A DNA stretch of 5,968 nucleotides. Origin: CAYJBH01 sp964369445. Its GTDB lineage: Bacteria; Bacillota; Clostridia; Oscillospirales; Ruminococcaceae. The notes under the pieces are model-generated. The model saw only the letters and a list, made by a program, of their open reading frames with translations, searched no databases and was not told the DNA's origin. The stretch's first letter is position 1; each line of letters opens with the position of its first letter. The DNA is taken from assembly GCA_964369445.1 (NCBI GenBank), contig CAYJFU010000088.1, forward strand, positions 1-5,968. Reading direction: 5' to 3'. The position numbers were made by a program, and so were the translations under genes. This document shows positions 1 to 5,634 of this stretch, in pieces.

Positions 1-498
1 AGAGTTTAGGTGCAACAGCAAACTGTCAAAGCTGTCGGGAGAGTAGCCAAGCCCGAAACGTGTAACGGTGTCCTTGTCAAGACCGCGCTCGAGCACATAT
101 CTCCTTGCGCCGCGCCCTGCCTCCGACATGAGCATGTCGTAAAAGTATCGTGCGGCATCTTTGTTGGCACTGTAGATGGCACGCCGTCGTTTTGCACCCT
201 CGTCCGTCTCATCGGGAAGTTTCATGCCGGCACGCTCCGCCAGCACCCCCACCGCTTCGATAAATCCCACGTTTTTGTACTGCTGAACAAACGAAATGAC
301 ATTACCGCCGACACCGCAACCAAAGCAGTGGAAAAATTGTCCTGCCGCATTGACGGAAAAGGAGGGTGTCTTCTCATTGTGAAACGGGCAAAGTCCAACG
401 TAGCGGTTGCCGGTTCGCTTTAATGTGACGTACTCCGCGATGACCTGTTCTATGTCGTTGCGCTGTATAAGTTCGTCTATGTATGCTCGCTCTATCAC
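1..498 (-). CDS. dnaG: DNA primase, N-terminal part (3' end outside window)
   Basis: DnaG makes the short RNA primers used by the replisome, working with the DnaB-type helicase. The first 166 residues are present. They show the CHC2 zinc-binding domain, with Cys37, His40, Cys58 and Cys61 in the order CPFHNEKTPSF...HCFGCGVGGN. The start of the catalytic-core N-terminal region follows, including ERGLDKDTVTRFGLGYSPD near residues 142-160. The Toprim catalytic domain and helicase-binding C-terminus lie beyond position 1. The start is GTG at 498-496, preceded by GAGGG six bases upstream. It overlaps the dGTPase stop codon as GTGA, so translational coupling is likely. The order dGTPase-primase, often followed by rpoD, is known in Clostridia; rpoD would be expected next to the left but is not visible. 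The identification is secure from the zinc motif and surrounding residues. Confidence 0.96.
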   Translation of the reverse strand, partial: MIERAYIDELIQRNDIEQVIAEYVTLKRTGNRYVGLCPFHNEKTPSFSVNAAGQFFHCFGCGVGGNVISFVQQYKNVGFIEAVGVLAERAGMKLPDETDEGAKRRRAIYSANKDAARYFYDMLMSEAGRGARRYVLERGLDKDTVTRFGLGYSPDSFDSLLLHLNS

Positions 499-1514
499 TT
501 GTTGCCCTCAGCTTGCTTGATGACCGTCCATCGGCGCGGAATGTAAATCCTCTCAAACTCTGCAGTGGCGTACACATCGGACATGCCGGAAATGTAATCG
601 GTCACTGCTGTGTCAATGCCGTCCTTTTGCATTATGTCGAGATAGATTTCCGGCAGTTGATCGGGGTGTAATTTGTAGTGTTCATAAAGTCCGCCCAAAA
701 ATCCCAGCACCTTTTGCTCCTCTGTTTTGGCGGTGCTGTTCAGGTAGACGTTAGCAAACATAAACTCGTGCAGTGCCGTAAACGCCTGTTCTATGTCAGG
801 GGAATAACCGAGCTTTAAAGGACCGTTGCTGACAAGGTCACTTAGCAGTGTTGTGATGCGCTGTGACTTGCTGGTGCCCAGTATGTCGGTAATCTCGCGC
901 GGCAGGTCGTCCTCAGACAGAATACCGGCGGCAATGGAATCCTCTATGTCGTGATTAATATACGCTATGCGGTCGGACAACCTGACAATACGCCCCTCTA
1001 TGGTCTGTGGCTGTGTGTCGCGTGTGTGGTTGCGAATACCGTCAATAACTTCATACGTTGCGTTTAATCCTTGCGGATATTTTTCCAAAACCGTTATAAC
1101 CCTTACGCTCTGCTCAAAGTGAGTAAAACCGTTTGGGTTAAGTTGATTGAGAGCCCTCTCCCCCGCATGGCCAAACGGCGTGTGTCCCAGGTCATGCCCA
1201 AGCGAAATCGCCTCAGTCAAGTCCTCATTCAGGCGCATGGCACGCGTGATAGTACGTGCTATCTGCGACACCTCCAGCGTGTGCGTGAGTCGTGTACGAT
1301 AATGGTCACCTTGTGGTGCCAAAAAAACCTGCGTTTTGGTTTTTAAACGACGAAACGCTTTGCAGTGCACTATCCTATCCCTGTCGCGACAATAAGCATT
1401 GCGCAGAGGACAAGGAGCCTCACTGACGGCTCGCCCCTTGGTCTTTGAGACCTTTGCGGCATACGGTGATAAAAATTCCGTCTCATATAAATGCTGTTGT
1501 TCGTCTAGCGTCAT
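495..1514 (-). CDS. dgt: Deoxyguanosinetriphosphate triphosphohydrolase-like protein, type 2
   Basis: This is an HD-domain dNTP triphosphohydrolase that, by family knowledge, cleaves dGTP or other dNTPs to the nucleoside and triphosphate in the cytoplasm. The 339 residues match the usual size of the shorter, type 2 bacterial subfamily. The visible metal and catalytic residues are His78 (in RTRLTHTLEV), His107-Asp108 (GHDLGHTPFGH, with His111 and His116) and Asp181 (RLSDRIAYINHDIED). The N-terminal RDRDRIVHCKAFRRLKTKTQVF segment region (residues 43-64) is also typical. The ATG at 1514-1512 is preceded by GAGGTGAT, which pairs well with the 16S rRNA 3' end. The stop overlaps the dnaG GTG start. 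A small upstream ORF ends one base before this start. True substrate preference and allosteric control cannot be read from the sequence. Confidence 0.95.
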   Translation of the reverse strand: MTLDEQQHLYETEFLSPYAAKVSKTKGRAVSEAPCPLRNAYCRDRDRIVHCKAFRRLKTKTQVFLAPQGDHYRTRLTHTLEVSQIARTITRAMRLNEDLTEAISLGHDLGHTPFGHAGERALNQLNPNGFTHFEQSVRVITVLEKYPQGLNATYEVIDGIRNHTRDTQPQTIEGRIVRLSDRIAYINHDIEDSIAAGILSEDDLPREITDILGTSKSQRITTLLSDLVSNGPLKLGYSPDIEQAFTALHEFMFANVYLNSTAKTEEQKVLGFLGGLYEHYKLHPDQLPEIYLDIMQKDGIDTAVTDYISGMSDVYATAEFERIYIPRRWTVIKQAEGNK

Positions 1515-1515
1515 A

Positions 1516-1608
1516 TCACCTCGTTATTCGACTTTTTAAAGAAGATATATGTAAAAAGCTTAAAATCAGCCCTGTGTTTATACTCCCTCTATATTTATTA
1601 TACGACAT
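1516..1608 (-). CDS. Possible 30-codon leader ORF upstream of dgt
   Basis: A short open frame begins MSYNKYRGS and ends SRITR. Its TGA at 1518-1516 lies one base before the dgt ATG, inside the GAGGTGAT ribosome site of dgt. An AAAGGAG sequence (1626-1620, minus strand) precedes it. The spacing is 11 bases to the ATG at 1608, and only 2 bases to an in-frame ATG at 1617, which would give 33 codons; neither spacing is ideal. The peptide is basic with a short hydrophobic middle and resembles nothing I recognise. If translated, it would couple ribosome flow to dgt. It could equally be chance in an AT-rich leader, with the AAAGGAG having no role. Confidence 0.3.
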   Translation of the reverse strand: MSYNKYRGSINTGLILSFLHISSLKSRITR

Positions 1609-1654
1609 AATATGCATTTCTCCTTTAAAAAGAGTTGAAAAAGATTGAATTTTT

Positions 1655-1675
1655 ATTATAGACGGTCAACTTGAC
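1655..1675 (-). promoter_or_regulatory. Putative -10 box and adjacent palindrome upstream of dgt
   Basis: On the minus strand a perfect TATAAT occupies 1660-1655. No good -35 hexamer lies 16-18 bases before it. Just upstream is the 11-base palindrome GTCAACTTGAC (1665-1675), covering the spacer region where a regulator could bind. The 5' leader would be about 140 bases before the dgt start and would include the possible leader ORF. Regulation is inferred from position only. Confidence 0.35.
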
Positions 1676-1750
1676 AATCCTGTACCGATTTTCAAATTAA
1701 TTGTACATCTAATCAATATCCTTCACTATAGTTGGCAAGTGTTTTCATAC

Positions 1751-1793
1751 AATGAGTTACTCCCTCCACCTTCGGCGGAGGGAGCAACTCATT
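1751..1793 (-). repeat. Near-perfect 20-bp hairpin downstream of the NADH oxidase gene
   Basis: Arms 1751-1770 and 1774-1793 are complementary with a three-base loop. The only two non-Watson-Crick positions are A/C mismatches in plus-strand RNA but become G-U wobbles in minus-strand RNA. The fully paired form is therefore the transcript of the oxidase gene, which stops 50 bases upstream. Neither side carries a U-run, so this is not a textbook intrinsic terminator. It may be a transcript-end stabilising hairpin, a roadblock, or a copy of a dispersed palindromic repeat. A smaller perfect palindrome, GGGATAATATCCC, sits beside it at 1797-1809. Confidence 0.75.
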
Positions 1794-1842
1794 ACCGGGA
1801 TAATATCCCCTTAAAAGAACATTATATTATGTGATAAAAAAC

Positions 1843-3177
1843 CTACTTTGCGCTTATCGCTGCCATAGTGATATAGTTATAAGGTTTATTGAAGTGCGGC
1901 AGGAAGAAGATATCCAGCAGTTTCAATTTGTCTATCGTCACACCCTCTTGAATTGCAAGCGAGAACATATGGATGCCCATCGAAATGTCGTGATAGGAGG
2001 CCATCTGTGCACCCAAAATACGTCTTGTGGCTTTGTCGTACACAATGCGTATCGAAACTTCGTGGTTGTCTTTGCTGAACTCAGGTTTTTGGTTGTCGGT
2101 AAAGTCGGTGCATTCAACATCAAAGCCGCGTTTTTTTGCCGCAGCAAGTGTCAGACCGGTCGACACCATGCTGTACCCGAATATGCAGATGCCGTTAGAG
2201 CCTTGCACACCCACCGATGAAAGCGGAGTACCGCCGACGTTGTGACCGGCTACAATGCCCGAGCGCACAGCGTTTGTCGCAAGCGCGATATAGTTGGTAT
2301 CACGCACGGCGTTGTCGTACACCGTGGCACAGTCGCCGATAGCGTAAACGTCCTTTAAACTTGTCTCCTGTTGCAGGTTGACACGATATGCGCCGTTTGC
2401 AAGCGTATCAATTGCATCTTTACCAAGGGCAGTGTTTGGTTTAAACCCTATTGCAAGCACCACCATATCTGCCGGTATCTCTTTTTTATCCGTCACGACG
2501 GCGGTAACTTTTTTATCGCCTTTAATCTCCAGCACCTTTTGGTCAAACTCAAGGTTGATGCCACCTTTAGCGAGCACATCTCTCATTTTGCCGTTAAACT
2601 CATCGTCGTAATATGTCGAAAGACAGCACTGGGCGATGTCCACAAGAGTGGTGTTTTTGCCGTTGCGTGCAAATGCCTCGGCAAGCTCAACGCCGATATA
2701 GCCTGCACCGACAATGGTTACATTTTTAATATCGGGCATAGTGTCCAGCTTTTCGATAACCTCAGCGGCATGTTGATACAACTTGACAAACTGCACATTT
2801 TCAAGGTCTTTGCCGGGGATATTCGGCTCTATCGGCCATGAACCGGTTGCCATTACCAGTTTGTCATAACACTCTTCATACGTTTTGCCGTCCTCACCCT
2901 TTGCATAGACAATGCGCTTGTCAAAGTCGATATTGTCCACCGATGTCTGCATGTGTATAGTAGCGCCTTTGCCCTCAAGCGTCTCTTTATTGGAATAAAA
3001 AAGACCCTCAGCACTATCTATCTGACCGCCTATCCACAGCGCCATGCCACAACCCAAAAAGCTGATGTTGCTGTTGCTGTCGAACACTACAACTTCGTTC
3101 CCCTTATAGTTATCAAGAATGGTGTTTATACAGGCAGTACCTGCATGGTTTGCGCCTACAACTACGATTTTGCTCAT
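1843..3177 (-). CDS. nox: Water-forming NADH oxidase (FAD-dependent, NOX-2/peroxidase family)
   Basis: This is a cytoplasmic flavoprotein that oxidises NADH and, in the family it resembles, reduces O2 to water through one redox-active cysteine. The FAD-binding fold begins KIVVVGANHAGTA (Gly8, Asn10, Gly13), with the family His at position 11. The catalytic cysteine is Cys43 in SFLGCGMALW. The NADH-binding fold is VTIVGAGYIGVELAEAF (glycines 157, 159, 162), followed by Asp180, whose acidic side chain suits NADH rather than NADPH. The second FAD motif is VYAIGDCATV (Asp282). The C-terminal dimerisation domain ends with FLPHFNKPYNYI. At 444 residues the length is normal. I chose ATG 3177 because GGAG lies six bases upstream and the protein then starts at the conserved strand; the frame is open to 3372 but that extension has no family character. 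A CoA-disulfide reductase or NADH peroxidase is a less likely alternative. Confidence 0.92.
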   Translation of the reverse strand: MSKIVVVGANHAGTACINTILDNYKGNEVVVFDSNSNISFLGCGMALWIGGQIDSAEGLFYSNKETLEGKGATIHMQTSVDNIDFDKRIVYAKGEDGKTYEECYDKLVMATGSWPIEPNIPGKDLENVQFVKLYQHAAEVIEKLDTMPDIKNVTIVGAGYIGVELAEAFARNGKNTTLVDIAQCCLSTYYDDEFNGKMRDVLAKGGINLEFDQKVLEIKGDKKVTAVVTDKKEIPADMVVLAIGFKPNTALGKDAIDTLANGAYRVNLQQETSLKDVYAIGDCATVYDNAVRDTNYIALATNAVRSGIVAGHNVGGTPLSSVGVQGSNGICIFGYSMVSTGLTLAAAKKRGFDVECTDFTDNQKPEFSKDNHEVSIRIVYDKATRRILGAQMASYHDISMGIHMFSLAIQEGVTIDKLKLLDIFFLPHFNKPYNYITMAAISAK

Positions 3178-3288
3178 AACATACTCCATTAATTTGAAAT
3201 TGAACTTTACTGACATATAATATACTATTTTATAGATTATTGTCTGTAATCTAGTCACCAATACGGTGAATTTTTTCGGTGTTATGTA

Positions 3289-3311
3289 TACAATAGCAAC
3301 ATTTACAATAG
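3289..3311. repeat. Two direct copies of TACAATAG in the divergent region
   Basis: TACAATAG occurs at 3289-3296 and 3304-3311, 15 bases apart centre to centre, with the palindrome TGTATACA (3285-3292) overlapping the first copy. They lie about 110-135 bases upstream of the oxidase start and upstream of the response-regulator promoter. They could be regulator half-sites or chance in AT-rich sequence. I found no convincing -35/-10 pair for the oxidase gene in 3178-3330; TATATT near 3215-3220 on the minus strand is the best -10-like string but lacks a good -35. Confidence 0.25.
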
Positions 3312-3365
3312 TGTGGTTGTGGACAATGGCGTTGATTTGACTTTCTATGTCCACTCCCGGTAGTG

Positions 3366-3393
3366 TTGACATTGCCCCGGAATACTGTATAAT
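3366..3393 (+). promoter_or_regulatory. Consensus sigma-A promoter of the two-component operon
   Basis: TTGACA (3366-3371) and TATAAT (3388-3393) are both perfect consensus hexamers separated by 16 bases. Transcription would begin near 3400, giving a leader of about 55 bases before the ATG at 3455. It is the clearest promoter in the window and points into the response-regulator and kinase genes. Confidence 0.85.
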
Positions 3394-3409
3394 ATTTAAC
3401 TATATTTAA
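3393..3409 (+). promoter_or_regulatory. Candidate OmpR-type direct-repeat operator at the transcription start
   Basis: TATTTAA is repeated exactly at 3393-3399 and 3403-3409, a 10-base period, with a looser copy TATTTAC at 3417-3423. OmpR/PhoB-type regulators commonly bind tandem direct repeats spaced about one helical turn. Sitting on the end of the -10 box and the start point, these would be suited to autorepression. The AT-rich context means chance is possible. Confidence 0.35.
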
Positions 3410-3454
3410 GGTATATTATTTACAATGTTTGTATGATAGTTTAAAGGGGTTTTT

Positions 3455-4123
3455 ATGCGCTTATTGCTGTGCGAAGATGAAAGAGAGCTGTCCGCCGCTC
3501 TTGTGCGGATACTAAAACATTACAACTTTTCCGTTGATGCCGTTTATGACGGCGAAGAGGCTCTTTTGTATCTTGAAGCGGAAAATTATGATGCCGTTAT
3601 CCTCGACATTATGATGCCAAAACTTGACGGCCTCAGCGTTTTGCAGCAGGTGCGCGCGAGCGGAAACCTCATACCGATTATTATGCTGACGGCAAAATCG
3701 CAGGTAGATGATAAGGTCACAGGGCTTGACCTCGGTGCTAACGACTACCTGACAAAGCCGTTTGAGACAAAGGAGTTGCTTGCACGGATAAGGGCAATAA
3801 CTCGCAGTGCAACCCAAAGCGGATCGTCGATTTTAACGGTGGGCGATGTAAAACTTGACCGTAACACATACATTCTCAGCACCGACCGTGATGCCTTCAA
3901 ACTGTCCGGCAAGGAGTTTCAGGTCATTGAAATGCTGATGATAAACCAAGGGCACGTCATCCCCACCGAACGGTTTTTGGAGAAAATCTGGGGCTATGAT
4001 ACCGAGGCTGAGATAAATGTCGTTTGGGTTTATATATCCAACTTGCGTAAAAAATTGACAGCTCTTAGCACAGATGTCTCGATAAAAGCTACGCGAAACA
4101 TAGGGTATTCGATAGAGGGTTAA
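3455..4123 (+). CDS. OmpR/PhoB-family response regulator
   Basis: This is the output half of a two-component system: a phosphorylated receiver domain controls a DNA-binding domain. The receiver (about residues 1-118) has the acidic pocket Glu7-Asp8, phospho-acceptor Asp51 in VILDIMMPKLDG, Thr79 in IIMLTAKS and Lys101 in DYLTKPF. The winged-helix domain (about 126-222) shows LTVGDVKLDRN, LSGKEFQVIEML, VVWVYISNLRKKL and the wing ending RNIGYSIEG. At 222 residues the length is typical. The ATG is preceded by AAAGGGG at 3443-3449. The stop is one base before the kinase ATG, so the two form a tight operon under the promoter at 3366-3393. Targets are unknown; autoregulation and control of the divergent oxidase gene are inferences from layout. 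Confidence 0.95.
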   Translation: MRLLLCEDERELSAALVRILKHYNFSVDAVYDGEEALLYLEAENYDAVILDIMMPKLDGLSVLQQVRASGNLIPIIMLTAKSQVDDKVTGLDLGANDYLTKPFETKELLARIRAITRSATQSGSSILTVGDVKLDRNTYILSTDRDAFKLSGKEFQVIEMLMINQGHVIPTERFLEKIWGYDTEAEINVVWVYISNLRKKLTALSTDVSIKATRNIGYSIEG

Positions 4124-4124
4124 A

Positions 4125-5333
4125 ATGCTAAAAAAATTGCGGCGCAAGTTTGTGCTTTTGACAACAGCCATCAGTATAGCGGTCATGCTTTTAATTGCCG
4201 TCACGATAAACATTGCAAACTACCGCTCGGTAGTCGCCACCGCCGATGCAGTCATTAATCTGCTTGCGCAGGGGGAGCTTTTGACGGCGGAGGACTTTTT
4301 GCCACGCTACGATTTTCCACGAGAGTTAGCATATACTACGCGTTTTTTTTCGGTGCATACCGACAGCGATGACAACATAAACGCCATAAACATCAACAAC
4401 ATCAGCTACGTCACACTTGAAGATGCCGCCGACTATTTTGATGAAATGTTCCGTACAAACCAAAACTATGGCACCGTCGGCAACTTTAGATTTGCAAAGA
4501 TACAAAACCCCGCCGGTACCTCCTACTATTTTTTGGATATAGAGGAGGACCTAATGGCTTTTGAGACATATTTACTGTACTCGGTGCTTGTCGTATTGGG
4601 GGCTGTTGTGCTGATATTTTTGCTGTCTGTTCTGTTCTCAAAGACGGCCCTCTCCCCTATCCTACAAAGCTATGAGCGCCAAAAACGTTTTATCACCGAT
4701 GTCAGCCACGAGCTGAAAACACCGCTTGCCATCATAAAAGCGGACTGCGAGGTGCTTGAGATAGACGGTGGTGAAGGCGAGTGGACAAGCAGCATAAAAC
4801 GCCAGACCGACAGACTTAATGCTATGGTCGAAAGTTTGGTTACGCTTTCAAAACTGGACGAAGAACAGCGAAAACTTGACAAGACGGATTTTTCGCTCAG
4901 CGATACCGCACACGATGTTGTGCAGGAGTTTTTCCCGACGTTGCACAGCCGCGGGCTGACATTTAACGTCGCCATACAGCAAAACCTCATGATAAACGCG
5001 GAGGAAAAGTCCGTGCGTACACTGCTGTCAATATTGACGGAAAACGCTGTAAAATACGCGCCCGACAACAGCGTGATTGACATTTCACTGACACAAAAAG
5101 GCAACAAAAAAATCTTTATCGTCAAAAACCCCTGTGACAAGATATCTGTGGGCAAGCACAACAGATTGTTTGACCGATTTTACCGGCAAGACGAATCACG
5201 CAACAGTGAAAATAAAGGCTTTGGCATAGGACTTTCCATCGCAAAAGCCATATGCGACAACCATGCCGCGAGCATCACCGCCGAAAGCCTGACCGGCAAA
5301 GATATGGTATTTACCGTGAAGTTTAATGGATAA
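4125..5333 (+). CDS. Membrane sensor histidine kinase, partner of the upstream regulator
   Basis: This is a sensor kinase of 402 residues that would phosphorylate the neighbouring regulator. A first membrane helix spans about residues 9-31. An extracytoplasmic sensor of roughly 115 residues follows (to about 147), with no cysteine and no domain I recognise. A second membrane helix lies at about 149-171. The HisKA domain carries His195 in FITDVSHELKTPLAIIKAD. The ATPase domain has the N box LLSILTENAVKYAPD (Asn307), an F box LFDRFYRQDESRN and the G2 motif GFGIGL (365-370). The usual G1 box DxGxG is replaced by KNPCDKIS (334-341), a change I associate with some clostridial kinases, so activity is probably kept but unproven. 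GAGGG before the ATG overlaps the end of the regulator gene, suggesting coupling. The ligand is unknown. Confidence 0.93.
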   Translation: MLKKLRRKFVLLTTAISIAVMLLIAVTINIANYRSVVATADAVINLLAQGELLTAEDFLPRYDFPRELAYTTRFFSVHTDSDDNINAININNISYVTLEDAADYFDEMFRTNQNYGTVGNFRFAKIQNPAGTSYYFLDIEEDLMAFETYLLYSVLVVLGAVVLIFLLSVLFSKTALSPILQSYERQKRFITDVSHELKTPLAIIKADCEVLEIDGGEGEWTSSIKRQTDRLNAMVESLVTLSKLDEEQRKLDKTDFSLSDTAHDVVQEFFPTLHSRGLTFNVAIQQNLMINAEEKSVRTLLSILTENAVKYAPDNSVIDISLTQKGNKKIFIVKNPCDKISVGKHNRLFDRFYRQDESRNSENKGFGIGLSIAKAICDNHAASITAESLTGKDMVFTVKFNG

Positions 5334-5344
5334 CCGATAAGTCC

Positions 5345-5489
5345 TTTAACTTGAAAACCAACACGTCTTACCGGCAGAAATTCCGTCTATCTGCGTTGTC
5401 GTCAATCGCAATACGTTAGTATTACTTAATCCTCCGCCTTGATAGGCGAAATTTCTGCTCGACAATCTTGTGTCGTTTTTTAAGTTGAA
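5345..5489 (+). repeat. 145-base imperfect foldback, possible MITE-like or structured 3' UTR element
   Basis: The element starts 12 bases after the kinase stop and is one collinear imperfect palindrome. The outer arms 5348-5364 and 5470-5486 pair at 15 of 17 positions (14 Watson-Crick, one G-U). The inner arms 5374-5391 and 5441-5458 pair at 17 of 18 (16 Watson-Crick, one wobble). The apex is AATAC/GTATT at 5410-5423 with a four-base loop. A local side hairpin CGCC/GGCG lies at 5435-5448. The wobble pairs, including T5347-G5487 at the edge, all pair as G-U in plus-strand RNA. No transposase and no clear target-site duplication are seen. It may be a non-autonomous mobile repeat, or a structured transcript end. 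Confidence 0.7.
5460..5481 (+). terminator. Probable intrinsic terminator of the two-component operon
   Basis: CGACA (5460-5464) pairs with TGTCG (5471-5475) around a six-base loop and is followed at once by six T residues (5476-5481). It lies about 127 bases after the kinase stop, inside the right half of the foldback. The stem is short at 5 bp and competes with the outer foldback pairing, so the two structures are mutually exclusive. The U-run and orientation fit termination of the plus-strand operon. Confidence 0.45.
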
Positions 5490-5550
5490 TACTATAATTT
5501 TGCGTCTTGAGGTTGTCGAATCAAATTCAAATATCACTTTTCTCGTTTCA

Positions 5551-5591
5551 TTTTTAACTATCCCCCGCCGGCGGTGTGATAGTCATAAAAA
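5551..5591. repeat. 41-base palindrome between convergent genes
   Basis: Nested arms surround a GC-rich core. TTTTTA (5551-5556) pairs with TAAAAA (5586-5591), ACTATC (5557-5562) with GATAGT (5578-5583), and CCG/CGG pair around CCGG within CCGCCGGCGG (5565-5574). The flanks are T on the left and A on the right, the wrong way round for a U-run after the hairpin on either strand, so it is not a standard terminator. It may be a bidirectional transcript-end structure or a dispersed repeat. Confidence 0.5.
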
Positions 5592-5634
5592 GGAACGCGC
5601 TGACTTGTGGCGCCAACCATGTGTTCAAAAAATG

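Noticed and set aside
10..423. 137-codon plus-strand open frame
   Set aside because: It is the antisense shadow of dnaG, whose zinc-finger motif is unmistakable on the minus strand.
1671..1699. TTGACA at 1671 as the -35 of a plus-strand promoter
   Set aside because: No TATAAT-like hexamer lies 16-18 bases downstream, and no plus-strand gene follows before 3455.
1836..1865. U-run just after the NADH oxidase stop as an intrinsic terminator
   Set aside because: The six U residues are present, but the only hairpin before them has a three-base-pair stem (GCG/CGC) and is set well back.
3284..3340. 18-codon hydrophobic plus-strand frame (MYTIATFTIVWLWTMALI), like a small toxin
   Set aside because: It has no convincing ribosome site or terminator, and very short hydrophobic frames arise by chance in AT-rich sequence.
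3178..3372. In-frame N-terminal extension of the NADH oxidase reading frame to an ATG at 3372
   Set aside because: The extra 65 residues resemble no part of the family, have no good ribosome site, and overlap the divergent promoter; the ATG at 3177 has GGAG at proper spacing.
5346..5537. 63-codon minus-strand open frame across the foldback
   Set aside because: It is explained by the palindrome itself, and no ribosome site or protein-like composition supports translation.
5334..5634. CRISPR array or tandem repeats in the convergent intergenic region
   Set aside because: The symmetry is inverted rather than direct, with no regularly spaced identical repeats and no cas genes.
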